From contig NZ_DASZCQ010000128.1 of assembly GCF_035942955.1 (NCBI RefSeq), positions 1 through 64,000 of the forward strand: a DNA stretch of 64,000 nt, read 5' to 3'. Shown here in pieces: positions 42,419-51,799 of the stretch. The notes under the pieces were generated by a model, which saw only the letters and a program-made list of their open reading frames with translations, had not been told where the DNA came from and searched no databases. Within the stretch, counting starts at the first letter, position 1. Every line of letters starts with the position of its first letter. Source of the stretch: DASYTH01 sp035942955. Lineage in GTDB: Bacteria > Actinomycetota > Actinomycetes > Mycobacteriales > Pseudonocardiaceae. The translations under genes were made by a program, and so were the position numbers.

Positions 42419-43723
42419 TCAAACCGTGGAGAGGAACCGGTCGAGCACGTTGGCACCGAATCGGAGGCCTTCAATGGGGACCCGTTCGTCGACGCCGTGG
42501 GCCATTGCGCGGTAGTCGAAGCCCTCCGGTAGGAGCAGGGGAGCGAAGCCGAAGCAGTCCATGCCCAGCTGGGAGAATGCCTTCGCGTCGGTGCCGCCGC
42601 CCATGCAGTAGGGGACGACCACGGCGTCCGGGTCCTCGGCGCGCAACGCGTCGGCCATCGCGGTGAACCACGGGGAGTCGACCGGGGCCTGCACGGGCGG
42701 TTGCCGGGTGATGAAGTCGCGGCGCACGCCGGGGCCGAGCAGAGCGTCCACTTCGGACAGTAGCTCCTCCTCGGTGCCCGGCAGCACCCGGGTGTCCACC
42801 TGGGCCTGCGCCACCCCGGGGATCACGTTGACCTTGTAGCCGGCGTTGAGCACGGTCGGCGTGGTGCTGTTGCGTACCGTGCTCTCGGCCAGCTTCGCCG
42901 CCGGCCCGAGGCGCGCCAGCGTGGCGTCCACATCGGACAGATCGACTTCTACGCCGAGCGCGGCTCCGGTCCGCTCGATATAGGCCCGCACGGCCGGGAT
43001 CAGCCGCACCGGCCAGCGGTGCGCGGCCAGCCGGGCCAGCGCGTTCACCAGCGTGACCACCGCGTTGTCGTCGTTGCGCCGGGACCCGTGCCCGGCCCGG
43101 CCGGTCGCGGTCAGCATCAGGTGCGACGTGCCGCGCTCGGCGGTGCCCACCGGGTACAGCTGCACACGCCGGCCGGACGCCGACCGCATCGGGATCGTGT
43201 AGCCGCCGGACTCGCCGATCGCCGCCCGGCAGCCGGCGAACAGCTCGGCGTGCTCGTCGACCAGCCAGTGCGCGCCGTAGTCGCCGCGGTCCTCCTCGTC
43301 GGCGACGAACGCGAGCACCAGCCCCCGCCGCGGGCCGCGCCCCTCCGCCGCCCAGCGGTGCACCACCGTGAGCAGCATGGCGCACATGTCCTTCATGTCC
43401 ACCGCGCCGCGCCCCCACACGTAGCCGTCGCGGATCTCGCCGGCGAACGGAGGCACCGACCACTCGCCCGGGTCGGCCGGCACCACGTCGAGGTGGGCGT
43501 GCACCAGGATCGGGTCCAGCGCCGGGTCAAGGCCGGGCAGGTGGGCCACCACGTTGGTGCGCCGCGGCGCCCGCTCCAGCGTCAGCGGCTTGAGCCCGGC
43601 GTCGACCAGGTGATCGGCGACGAACTCGGCGGCCTCGCGCTCCCCGCAACACTGGCCGTGCCCCCGGTTCGTGGTGTCGAACCTGATCAGCTGGGCGCAC
43701 AGCTCCTCGACCGCGTCAACCAT
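42419..43723 (-). CDS. M20-family metallopeptidase, second
   Basis: This 434-residue zinc peptidase has HAHLDVVP, RGAVDMKDM and ADEEDRGD metal-site motifs and the GRAGHGS lid motif. It is a paralogue of the enzyme at 21400-22710. ATG 43723 with GGAGGGTG upstream is preferred over GTG 43729. Its start overlaps the end of the M55 D-aminopeptidase gene by eight bases. Together they would break down imported peptides. Confidence 0.85.
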   Translation of the reverse strand: MVDAVEELCAQLIRFDTTNRGHGQCCGEREAAEFVADHLVDAGLKPLTLERAPRRTNVVAHLPGLDPALDPILVHAHLDVVPADPGEWSVPPFAGEIRDGYVWGRGAVDMKDMCAMLLTVVHRWAAEGRGPRRGLVLAFVADEEDRGDYGAHWLVDEHAELFAGCRAAIGESGGYTIPMRSASGRRVQLYPVGTAERGTSHLMLTATGRAGHGSRRNDDNAVVTLVNALARLAAHRWPVRLIPAVRAYIERTGAALGVEVDLSDVDATLARLGPAAKLAESTVRNSTTPTVLNAGYKVNVIPGVAQAQVDTRVLPGTEEELLSEVDALLGPGVRRDFITRQPPVQAPVDSPWFTAMADALRAEDPDAVVVPYCMGGGTDAKAFSQLGMDCFGFAPLLLPEGFDYRAMAHGVDERVPIEGLRFGANVLDRFLSTV

Positions 43724-44543
43724 AAGCACCCTCCACGGCCCCCGAGGCTATCGCGGTGACCACCTTGAACGCCTTCATCGCCTCGGTTATCGTCGGCGCG
43801 TCGAACCCGACCCGACGCACCCCGACCAGCTCGACCGTGGGTATCACCGCGGCCGCGTGGGCCAAGTGTGTGGCGTCGAACTCAACCTCGATTCGATGCG
43901 AGCTTGACGCCGGCTCAACCCGCCCGGCCATGGCCATGCCGGTCTTGGCGGCCTGGAAGATCTCCGCGGCGGTGTGCTTGGGCGGGGAGCAGATCGCGGC
44001 GTAGCGGCTGACGCATTCCTTCACCGCGACGCGCCGCGCGCCCGGCGCGTAGTCCTCGGCATCCACGCAGGTCAGGTCGTCGCCGGTGACCAGGAGCACG
44101 GGCACGCCGTGCTCGGCGGCCATGGCCGCGTTGAGCCGGCCCTCGCTGGCCAGCACCCCGTCGAGCCAGACCCCGGTGATGGAGTTCGGCAGGTAGGTGT
44201 GCGACAGCACGCCGTCGACGCCGGCGCCGGCGTGGTAGCCGAGGAACACCACGCCATCCATTCCCGCGTCGATGCCCTGCATCATCGACAGCGGCTTGTG
44301 CCGGCCGGTGAGCAGGCGCGCCCGGGGTTCGAGCTCCTCGAGCAGCAGGTTGCGCTGGCTGGAGTGCGCCTCGTTGACCAGCACCTCGGTGGCGCCGCCG
44401 TCGACAAGCCCGGCCACACAGGCGTTCACGTCGCCGGTGAACATCCGGCGGAACCGCTGCCACTGCTCGGTGCCGGGCTCCACGTCGGCGGCCCAGGTGA
44501 CGCCGGTGGCGCCCTCCATGTCCGCCGAAATCATGATCCGCAT
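43716..44543 (-). CDS. M55 family D-aminopeptidase (DppA-like)
   Basis: The 275-residue zinc peptidase starts MRIMISADMEGATGV, the family signature whose Asp-x-Glu binds zinc. Other landmarks are NEAHSSQRNLL, VFLGYHAGAG and the VTGDD stretch. DppA-type enzymes remove N-terminal D-residues from peptides such as D-Ala-containing cell-wall fragments. It is divergent from a dipeptide transporter operon 100 bases away and coupled to an M20 peptidase. This is the logic of the Bacillus dpp operon. Confidence 0.85.
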   Translation of the reverse strand: MRIMISADMEGATGVTWAADVEPGTEQWQRFRRMFTGDVNACVAGLVDGGATEVLVNEAHSSQRNLLLEELEPRARLLTGRHKPLSMMQGIDAGMDGVVFLGYHAGAGVDGVLSHTYLPNSITGVWLDGVLASEGRLNAAMAAEHGVPVLLVTGDDLTCVDAEDYAPGARRVAVKECVSRYAAICSPPKHTAAEIFQAAKTGMAMAGRVEPASSSHRIEVEFDATHLAHAAAVIPTVELVGVRRVGFDAPTITEAMKAFKVVTAIASGAVEGAYG

Positions 44544-44645
44544 GCGCGCTACGTTACTTCTTGGCACCACTCGCCGGCAGTCATTGACTTTGTAGGCCGG
44601 TAGATGGTTACTTCCTTGCAATCCGGGAAGGAAGAGGTGGTCACC
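44544..44645. promoter_or_regulatory. Divergent promoter region of the D-aminopeptidase and dipeptide transporter operons
   Basis: A 102-base spacer lies between the two start codons. A TTGACT element (about 44583) and a short inverted pair CGCCGGCAG...GGCCGG are visible. A strong AGGAAGAGGTGG ribosome site precedes GTG 44646. No regulator gene is adjacent. Confidence 0.4.
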
Positions 44646-46460
44646 GTGCGATTGAGGCGATGGGGACTCGGCGCCGTACTGGCGATATCAACGCTGGTCG
44701 CGGCCCCGCTGGCAACCCCGAACAGCATCCCGGCGGCAGGCGCCCAGGGGCCCGTCACGCTGCGCGTGGCGTTCACGACGGACGTCGACTCGATGAACCC
44801 GTTCCAGTCCGTCCTGCTGGTTCCCACGCAGATCCTGCGCATGATGTACGAGTACCTGACGGTGGCCAGCGCCAAGGACTCGTCGCCCGAACCGGGCCTC
44901 GCCGAGCGCTGGGAGACCTCCAGCGACAACTTGACCTGGACGTTCCACATCCGCAAGGGCATGCAGTGGTCGGACGGGCAGCCGATCACCGCGCGGGACG
45001 TGGCGTTCACCTACAACCTGATCATGACCAACGAGGACGCGGCCGCGGCCAACGGCGTCGCGGTGACCAACTACGAGTCGGTCACCGCCAAGGACGACAC
45101 CACCCTCGTGATCAAGACCAAGCAGCCCCAGGCGTCCATGCTCACCTCCGAGGTCCCGATCGTGCCCGAGCACGTCTGGAAGGACGTCAAGGACATCAAG
45201 AACTTCACCAACACCGACAAGTTCCCGGTGGTCGGCAGCGGCCCGTTCGTGCTGACCGGGTACCAGGAGGGCCAGTCGGTCACGCTGGAGGCCAACGACA
45301 AGTTCTGGCGCGGCCGGTCCAAGGTGGACAAGCTGCAGTACGTCAAGTACGAGAGCACCGACGCCGCCGTCCAGGGTCTGCGCAAGGGCGACGTCGAGCT
45401 CGTCTACCGGCTCACGGCCAACCAGTACAAGGCCCTGCAGAACGAGCCGAACATCACCACCCACGCGGGCAACAACCGGCGGTACACCGAGATCATCTTC
45501 AACCCGGGCAACCCGAAGGCCGACGGCAGCGCGTTCGGCAACGGCAACCCCGTGCTCAAGGACGTCAACTTCCGCAAGGCGCTGGCCCACGCCGTCGACG
45601 TGAAGACGATTATCGACAAGGTCAAGCAGGGCTTGGCGGAGCCGGCGACCCAGGTCATGCCGGCGGTCTATCCCGATTGGACGTTCAAGCCGTCGGAGTC
45701 GCAGAAGCACAACTTCGACCTGGCCAAGGCGAACTCCCTGCTCGAGGCGGCCGGGTACGCCAAGGGCGCCGGCGGAACCCGGACCGACAAGCAGGGCAAG
45801 GAGATCAACCTGCGCCTGCTGGTCACCAGCGACGACGCGGAGCGCCAGCAGATCGCCGAGTTCGTCAAGGGCTGGTTCGCCGAGCTCGGCGTCGGCGTGA
45901 CGGTCGAGTTCAAGGGCTCCAACCAGGTCAACGACGACACCAACGCCGGCAACTACGACATGGCGATCAGCGGCTGGAGCGTGAGCCCGGACCCCGACTA
46001 CCAGCTCGCCCAGCAGACCTGCAAGGTGGTCGGCACCGAGCTGTCCGACTCCAACTTCTGCAGCACCGAGTACGACGCGCTCTACGCCAAGCAGCAGGGC
46101 GAGCTGGACAAGTCCAAGCGGATGCAGCTCGTCCAGCAGGCGCAGGCGATCCTGCACGACAACGTGTCCGCGATCATGCTCTACTACGACAAGCAGCTCG
46201 AGGCCTACCGCTCCGACCGGTTCAGCTCGTTCGCGACTCAGCCGGCCGAGAACGGGATCATCGCCAACCAGAGCGGCTACTGGGGCTACTACAACGCCGT
46301 CCCGGTCGGGGCCGAGGACACGCAGGCGGCGTCCGAGCCCAACTCCGGCCTCGGCACCGGCGCGGTCGTCGGCATCGTCGGCGGCGCCGCGGTGCTCGTG
46401 GCCGGCGCCGTGTGGGGCCTCAGCCGCCGGCGCCGGGCCACCGCCGACGACCGGGAGTAG
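44646..46460 (+). CDS. Peptide ABC transporter substrate-binding protein with C-terminal membrane anchor
   Basis: The 604-residue family 5 solute-binding protein has a signal peptide (LGAVLAISTLVAAPLATPNS) without a lipobox. The binding core shows EPGLAERWETSSDNLTWTFH and RDVAFTYNLI, with SGWSVSPDPDY late in the fold. A C-terminal transmembrane helix (AVVGIVGGAAVLVAGAVWGL) and RRRR stop-transfer end would hold it on the outside of the membrane. GTG 44646 gives the signal at once. It opens the dpp-type operon. Confidence 0.85.
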   Translation: MRLRRWGLGAVLAISTLVAAPLATPNSIPAAGAQGPVTLRVAFTTDVDSMNPFQSVLLVPTQILRMMYEYLTVASAKDSSPEPGLAERWETSSDNLTWTFHIRKGMQWSDGQPITARDVAFTYNLIMTNEDAAAANGVAVTNYESVTAKDDTTLVIKTKQPQASMLTSEVPIVPEHVWKDVKDIKNFTNTDKFPVVGSGPFVLTGYQEGQSVTLEANDKFWRGRSKVDKLQYVKYESTDAAVQGLRKGDVELVYRLTANQYKALQNEPNITTHAGNNRRYTEIIFNPGNPKADGSAFGNGNPVLKDVNFRKALAHAVDVKTIIDKVKQGLAEPATQVMPAVYPDWTFKPSESQKHNFDLAKANSLLEAAGYAKGAGGTRTDKQGKEINLRLLVTSDDAERQQIAEFVKGWFAELGVGVTVEFKGSNQVNDDTNAGNYDMAISGWSVSPDPDYQLAQQTCKVVGTELSDSNFCSTEYDALYAKQQGELDKSKRMQLVQQAQAILHDNVSAIMLYYDKQLEAYRSDRFSSFATQPAENGIIANQSGYWGYYNAVPVGAEDTQAASEPNSGLGTGAVVGIVGGAAVLVAGAVWGLSRRRRATADDRE

Positions 46461-46466
46461 TCCACC

Positions 46467-46504
46467 GTCGTGAGTCTTTGCGGTGCCCACAAAAGACTCA
46501 CGAC
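46467..46504 (+). terminator. Hairpin between substrate-binding and permease genes
   Basis: A perfect 13-bp stem (46467-46479 and 46492-46504, GTCGTGAGTCTTT and complement) has a 12-base loop. It lies seven bases after the binding-protein stop and 22 bases before the permease start. It probably ends part of the transcripts or protects their 3' end, so more binding protein than permease is made. Confidence 0.7.
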
Positions 46505-46525
46505 ACCTGACCTGGGAGCGCAGCA

Positions 46526-47575
46526 GTGGTCGACATGCTGACCACGACCGAACCGGTCGCGGAGCTGCCCGGCGGCGAGCGGGCCGCCGGGCGGGTCCGC
46601 GCCCTCGGCACCGCCCGCTTCGTCGCGGTGAAGATCGGCGGCGGGCTGGTCAGCCTGCTGCTGGTGGTCGTGCTCGGCTTCTTCCTGTTCCGCGCCCTGC
46701 CGGGCAATCCGATCCGGTCGATCACGACCGACTCGCACACCAGCATCGAGCAGATCGAGAAGCTGCGCGCCGAGTGGGGGATGGACGAGCCCCTGCCCGG
46801 CCAGTTCGTCGAGTACCTCGGCGACCTGCTGCGCTGGGACCTCGGCACCTCGTTCAAGTACAAGCAGCCGGTCGGCGACCTGATCCTCGGGCGGATCGGC
46901 CCGACCCTGCTGCTGACCGGCGCCGCGCTGCTGCTCGCCCTCGTCCTCGGCCTGTGGCTGGGCACGAGGGCGGCGTGGCGGCACGGCAGCCGGTTCGACC
47001 GGCTGGCCACCGGCACCTCGCTGGTGCTGTGGTCGGTGCCGACGTTCTGGCTCGGCCTGATCGCGCTCATGGTGTTCGCGGTGGCGCTTGACCTGTTCCC
47101 GACCGCAGGGATGACCACGCCCGGCGGCGTCGACGGGTTCCTGCCCGCCGTGCTGGACGTCGCACACCACCTCGTGCTGCCCGCGGTCACCCTGACCGCG
47201 GTGACCTACGCGCAGTACCTCATGGTGATGCGCTCGTCGCTGCTGGAGGAGATGAACGCCGACTACCTGACCACGGCCAGGGCCAAGGGACTCACCGACG
47301 ACCAGGTCCGGCGCCGGCACGCGGTGCCCAACGCGCTGCTGCCCACGGTCACGATCATCTTCCTGCACACCGGGTTGCTCGTGTCCGGCGCGGTGACCGT
47401 GGAGACCGTGTTCTCCTGGCCGGGGCTGGGCCTGCTCACCTACAACGCGATCGGCTTCCCCGACTACCCGCTCCTGCAGGGCACGATGATCGTGCTGGCC
47501 GGCGCGGTCGTCGTGATGAACGTGCTGGCCGACCTGGTGTACCGGCTGCTCGACCCGCGGGTGCGTGCGGCATGA
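46526..47575 (+). CDS. Dipeptide/oligopeptide ABC transporter permease (DppB-like)
   Basis: The 349-residue protein has six probable membrane spans and the DppB landmarks: LGFFLFRALPGNPI near the N-terminus, GMDEPLPGQFVEYLGDLLRW, and the ATPase-contact EAA-loop region DYLTTARAKGL. GTG 46526 or ATG 46535 may start it. It overlaps the next permease gene by four bases (ATGA). Confidence 0.9.
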   Translation: MVDMLTTTEPVAELPGGERAAGRVRALGTARFVAVKIGGGLVSLLLVVVLGFFLFRALPGNPIRSITTDSHTSIEQIEKLRAEWGMDEPLPGQFVEYLGDLLRWDLGTSFKYKQPVGDLILGRIGPTLLLTGAALLLALVLGLWLGTRAAWRHGSRFDRLATGTSLVLWSVPTFWLGLIALMVFAVALDLFPTAGMTTPGGVDGFLPAVLDVAHHLVLPAVTLTAVTYAQYLMVMRSSLLEEMNADYLTTARAKGLTDDQVRRRHAVPNALLPTVTIIFLHTGLLVSGAVTVETVFSWPGLGLLTYNAIGFPDYPLLQGTMIVLAGAVVVMNVLADLVYRLLDPRVRAA

Positions 47576-48471
47576 GCACCGGAGCGGGACGGATCGCCTG
47601 GGCCCGGCGGCGCCGGGCGGCGGGCAAGCTGTGGCGCGACTTCGCCGACAGCCGCTCCGGCCTCGTCGGCCTGGCCGCGCTGCTCGGCATCGTGCTGATC
47701 GCGCTGCTGGCCCCGCTGTGGATCAGCGCGGACGACCTGTCGGTGATCAAGGCGACCGGCGGGATCCTCACCCCGCCGAGCGGCGAGTTCTGGTTGGGCA
47801 CCGACCACGCCGGGCGCTCGGTGCTCGACCTGACCGTCTACGGCGCCCGGGTGTCGCTGCTCGTCGGCATCGCGGCGGCGGTGCTCTCGGTGGGCATCGG
47901 CACCATCGTCGGCATGCTGTCCGGCCACTTTGGACGGTGGGTGTCCGCGGTGCTCATGCGGGTCACCGACTTCTTCCTTGTGCTGCCAGCACTGGTGCTG
48001 GCCATCGCGCTGTCCACGATGCTCGAACGGGGCCTGTCGACGATCATCCTGGCCATCGGCGTCACCTCCTGGCCGTCCACCGCCCGCCTGGTGCGCGCGC
48101 AGACGCTGACCATCGAGGCCCGGCCGTACATCGAGCGGGCCCAGGCGCTCGGCGGCGGGCACCCGCACATCCTCCTGCGGCACGTGCTCCCGGCCGTGCT
48201 TCCCTTGGTGCTGGCCAACACCACGCTCGCGGTCGGCAGTGCGATCATCTCCGAGTCCACATTGGCCTTCCTCGGCCTCGGCGACCCGAGCAAGGTCTCC
48301 TGGGGCCTGATGCTCAAGCAGGCGCTGGACACCGGCTCGGTCACCGCCGGCGCCTGGTGGTACCTGCTGCCGCCCGGCATCGCCATCGTCGCCGTCGTGC
48401 TGTCGTTCACCCTCTGCGGGCGGGCACTGGAGATCGTGGTCAACCCCAACCTGAAGGCCGGGAGGCGGTAG
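47572..48471 (+). CDS. Dipeptide/oligopeptide ABC transporter permease (DppC-like)
   Basis: The 299-residue permease has an N-terminal helix (GLVGLAALLGIVLIALLAPL), the LGTDHAGRSVLDLTVYGAR motif typical of DppC, and the EAA loop PYIERAQALGG. It is translationally coupled to the DppB-like gene and followed four bases later by the ATPase gene. Confidence 0.9.
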   Translation: MSTGAGRIAWARRRRAAGKLWRDFADSRSGLVGLAALLGIVLIALLAPLWISADDLSVIKATGGILTPPSGEFWLGTDHAGRSVLDLTVYGARVSLLVGIAAAVLSVGIGTIVGMLSGHFGRWVSAVLMRVTDFFLVLPALVLAIALSTMLERGLSTIILAIGVTSWPSTARLVRAQTLTIEARPYIERAQALGGGHPHILLRHVLPAVLPLVLANTTLAVGSAIISESTLAFLGLGDPSKVSWGLMLKQALDTGSVTAGAWWYLLPPGIAIVAVVLSFTLCGRALEIVVNPNLKAGRR

Positions 48472-48475
48472 CCCG

Positions 48476-50203
48476 ATGAGCTTGCTGGAGTTCCGGGACG
48501 TCTCGGTCAGCTACGCCGGGGCCCGCACCGGCGTGCCGGCGGTGCGGGGGGTGAGCCTGCGCCTGGACAGCGGCGAGAAGCTCGGCCTTGCCGGGGAGTC
48601 CGGCTGTGGAAAGTCCACTTTGGCCATGTCGGTGCTGCGCCTGCTGCCCCGCTCCGCCACGGTGTCCGGCCAGATCCTGCTCGACGGCGAGGACGTCGGC
48701 GCCATGTCCTGGGGCCGCCTGCGGGCCGTCCGGTGGGCCAGCACGTCCGTGGTGTTCCAGGGCGCGATGCACGCCCTCAACCCGGTCCGCAAGGTGGGCG
48801 AGCAGATCGCCGAGCCGCTCGTCATCCACCACTCCGGCCCGCAGTCCGCGCCCGCGCTCCGCGCCCGGGTCAACGAGCTCCTCGGCCAGGTCGAACTGCC
48901 CGCCGCCAAGGCCGACGCCTACCCGCACGAGCTGTCCGGCGGCCAGAAGCAGCGCGTCATGATCGCCATGGCCCTTGCCTGCCGGCCCCGCCTGATCATC
49001 GCCGACGAGCCGACCACCGCGCTCGACGTCATCGTCCAGGCCCAGGTCCTCGAGGTCCTCACCCGCCTCGTCACCGAGCACCACCTCGGCCTGATCATGA
49101 TCAGCCACGACCTTGCCGTCCTGGCCGCCACCTGCGACCGCCTCGCGATCATGTACCGGGGCGAGATCGTCGAGGAGGGCGACTCCCGCACCCTGATCCG
49201 CGACCCCCAACACCCCCACACCAAGGCCCTCGCCGCCGCCTTCCCCACCGTCGGCGACCCGATCTACCGCTACGCCCCCGCCACCCTCACCTCGCCAACC
49301 CCTCAACAGCCAGCCCCCACCCCGATATGGGGTGGGGGGCGGGTTCGTGGGCAGTTTACCGCCGATCCCCGACAACAAGATCCAGATCCGGCCGGCCATC
49401 CACAGGTGGCGGAGGTGTCCACAGCACCGCTGCTGCGGGTTGACAACCTGCGGGTGACGTTCCACGGCCGGCACCGCGAGATCACCCACGCCGTCGCCGG
49501 CGTCTCGCTCGACGTGCACGAGGGTGAGATCGTCGCCCTGGTCGGCCAGTCCGGCTCCGGCAAGACCACCCTCGCCCGCACCATCCTCGGCCTCCAGAAA
49601 CCCACCGCCGGGCAAGTGATCTTCGCCGGCGAACCCATCCCCACCACCTCCCGCGGCCTGCGCGCGTACCGCCGCCAGGTCCAGCTCGTCCTGCAGGACC
49701 CGACAAGCGCGCTCAACCCCCGCCACACCGTCTACGAGGCCGTCGCCGAGGGCCTGCGCATCCACCGCCTCGCCGGCGACGAGCACGAGCGCGTCGCCGA
49801 GGCCCTGCGCAACGCCGAGCTGCGCCCGCCGGAGGAGTTCATGCCGGTCCTCCCGCAGGAGCTGTCCGGCGGCCAGCGCCAGCGCGTCGTCATCGCCGGC
49901 GCCCTTGCCCTCGAGCCCCGCCTGCTCGTCGCCGACGAACCCGTCGCCTCCCTCGACGCCTCCGTGCGCGGCGAGATCCTCGCCCTCCTGCTGCGCCTGC
50001 GGGCCCGCCTCGACCTCGCCGCCCTCGTCATCACCCACGACCTCGGCCTGGCCTGGAACATCGCCGACCGGGTCGCCGTCATGTACCGCGGCGCCCTCGT
50101 CGAAGTCGGCCCCGTCGACGACGTCCTCGCCAATCCCCGGCACGGTTACACCCGCTCCCTGCTCGCCGCCCTCCCGGACTCCGGCACCGTGAACGTTCAA
50201 TAG
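48476..50203 (+). CDS. Fused double ABC ATPase (DppD-DppF-like)
   Basis: The 575-residue protein holds two full ATPase domains. The first has Walker A GESGCGKST (about 40-48) and ELSGGQKQR. The second has GQSGSGKTT and ELSGGQRQR. Each has a Walker B with DEP. Dipeptide transporters normally use two separate ATPases, and here they are one chain joined by a Pro/Gln-rich linker of about 45 residues. The DNA of the linker contains a 10-bp GC hairpin at 49314-49338. The protein energises import by the two permeases. Confidence 0.9.
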   Translation: MSLLEFRDVSVSYAGARTGVPAVRGVSLRLDSGEKLGLAGESGCGKSTLAMSVLRLLPRSATVSGQILLDGEDVGAMSWGRLRAVRWASTSVVFQGAMHALNPVRKVGEQIAEPLVIHHSGPQSAPALRARVNELLGQVELPAAKADAYPHELSGGQKQRVMIAMALACRPRLIIADEPTTALDVIVQAQVLEVLTRLVTEHHLGLIMISHDLAVLAATCDRLAIMYRGEIVEEGDSRTLIRDPQHPHTKALAAAFPTVGDPIYRYAPATLTSPTPQQPAPTPIWGGGRVRGQFTADPRQQDPDPAGHPQVAEVSTAPLLRVDNLRVTFHGRHREITHAVAGVSLDVHEGEIVALVGQSGSGKTTLARTILGLQKPTAGQVIFAGEPIPTTSRGLRAYRRQVQLVLQDPTSALNPRHTVYEAVAEGLRIHRLAGDEHERVAEALRNAELRPPEEFMPVLPQELSGGQRQRVVIAGALALEPRLLVADEPVASLDASVRGEILALLLRLRARLDLAALVITHDLGLAWNIADRVAVMYRGALVEVGPVDDVLANPRHGYTRSLLAALPDSGTVNVQ

Positions 50204-50251
50204 GCCGTTGGGCGGAAACAGGGCGAGTGCACTGTGTAATCTCAAGGCGCC

Positions 50252-51799
50252 ATGGCCACCACCGCCGATGCGTCGTCAGACGTGGAGACAGAAGCGCAGT
50301 CCGTCAGTACGGGCGATCACGGGGAGACCGGTGCGCCGCTGCCGGTCCGAACGATCCTGCTCGGATCCGTCGGGAGTGTGCTGATCCTGCTCGGCGCCCT
50401 TGGGGCGGGCGGGATCCTGCTGCACGACCCGATCCTGGGGAATGGGCCGCTGTCGTGGATCCGGTACGGGCACGGGCAGATGCTGGCCACGATGGTCGTG
50501 TACCTGGGATTCGGCCTTGTGGTGTGGTCCTGGGTGCGGTTGGGGCGGCATGTGCTGGCCGGGCGGGTCGGGACGCGACCGGTGGTGCTCGCGGCGGCCT
50601 GCTGGACGGCGCCGCTGCTGATCGCGCCGGCCCTGTTCACCCGGGACGTGTACCTGTACATCGCGTACGGGACGCTGCCGCTGCACGGGCAGGATCCGTA
50701 CACGGTGGGGCCCGGGGTGCTGGAGATCCAGCCGATCGTGGAGAACGTCGACGCGTTCTGGCAGACCACGCCGGCGCCGTACGGACCGCTGTTCATCCTG
50801 CTTGCCAAGGGCGTCGTGTGGATCACCGGGACGAACATGATCGCCGGCGTGATCCTGATGCGGCTGGCGCTGACGCTGGGCATCGTGCCGCTGCTGTGGG
50901 CGCTGCCGGGGCTGGTGCGGCACCTTGGCGGGAAGCTGCCGGTCGCGGTGTGGCTGGCGGTCGCCGGACCGATGACCGTGGTGCACCTGATCGGCGGGCC
51001 GCACAACGACGTCCTCATGATCGGCCTGCTGGCGGCGGGCACCGTGCTGGTGCTGGACCGGCGGCACGTGCTGGGCATCGCGCTGGTGACGCTGGGGGTG
51101 GCGGTGAAGGCGACCGCGGTGGTCGCGCTGCCGTTCCTGGTGTGGGTATGGGCCGGGCACCTGAGCTCCACCCGGTGGCGCAACTTCGCCAGGGCGGTCA
51201 CGGCATCGGTGACGATCTTCCTGGTCACGTTCGCGGCGGCCACCCTGGTGTCCGGGGTGGACCTGGGATGGATCACGGCGCTGGACGCGCCGGGCGCGAT
51301 CGTCAACTGGATGTCGCTGCCGACCGCGGTGGGGGAGTTCCTGCACACGCTGGCCGGGATCTTCTTCAGCGATCTGAACAAGACGTATTTCGTGACGGTC
51401 ACCCGGATTCTCGGCGGGCTGGTGCTGCTCGTGATCGTGGCCCGGCAGTGGTGGGCGGCCCGGGACGGCGGCCCGGACGCGGTGCGGCGGGCGGCCATCG
51501 CGCTGTTCGCCGTGGCGATCCTCTCGCCCGCGACCCTGCCGTGGTACCTGACCTGGGGTTTCGTGCTCGCCGCTGGCCTGCGGTGGAGCCGGCGGCAGCT
51601 GGCCGCGCTGGTGGCGCTGGCCGTGTTCCTGGTGCTCACGTACTCGCCCGCGGGCCGCGACCTGCTCTACAACTGGCTGTTCATGGCCGGCGCGGTGGGC
51701 ATATCCGTGCTGGCCGCAGTGTCACTGCTGCGGCCCGACCCGCTGAAGCTGTTCTCGTCGAACCGCGAATCCGATGACCCGCACCCTGCTGACCGCTGA
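50252..51799 (+). CDS. mptB: MptB-type polyprenol-phosphomannose alpha-1,6-mannosyltransferase, first
   Basis: This 515-residue GT-C fold membrane enzyme has about twelve hydrophobic spans. The first outer loop contains the acidic motif LFTRDVYLYIAYG expected for catalysis, and the segment AVAGPMTVVHLIGGPHNDVL is strongly conserved in the family. MptB-type enzymes extend the mannan core of lipomannan-like glycolipids using polyprenyl-phosphate mannose. It overlaps the second copy by 26 bases in another frame. Confidence 0.8.
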   Translation: MATTADASSDVETEAQSVSTGDHGETGAPLPVRTILLGSVGSVLILLGALGAGGILLHDPILGNGPLSWIRYGHGQMLATMVVYLGFGLVVWSWVRLGRHVLAGRVGTRPVVLAAACWTAPLLIAPALFTRDVYLYIAYGTLPLHGQDPYTVGPGVLEIQPIVENVDAFWQTTPAPYGPLFILLAKGVVWITGTNMIAGVILMRLALTLGIVPLLWALPGLVRHLGGKLPVAVWLAVAGPMTVVHLIGGPHNDVLMIGLLAAGTVLVLDRRHVLGIALVTLGVAVKATAVVALPFLVWVWAGHLSSTRWRNFARAVTASVTIFLVTFAAATLVSGVDLGWITALDAPGAIVNWMSLPTAVGEFLHTLAGIFFSDLNKTYFVTVTRILGGLVLLVIVARQWWAARDGGPDAVRRAAIALFAVAILSPATLPWYLTWGFVLAAGLRWSRRQLAALVALAVFLVLTYSPAGRDLLYNWLFMAGAVGISVLAAVSLLRPDPLKLFSSNRESDDPHPADR

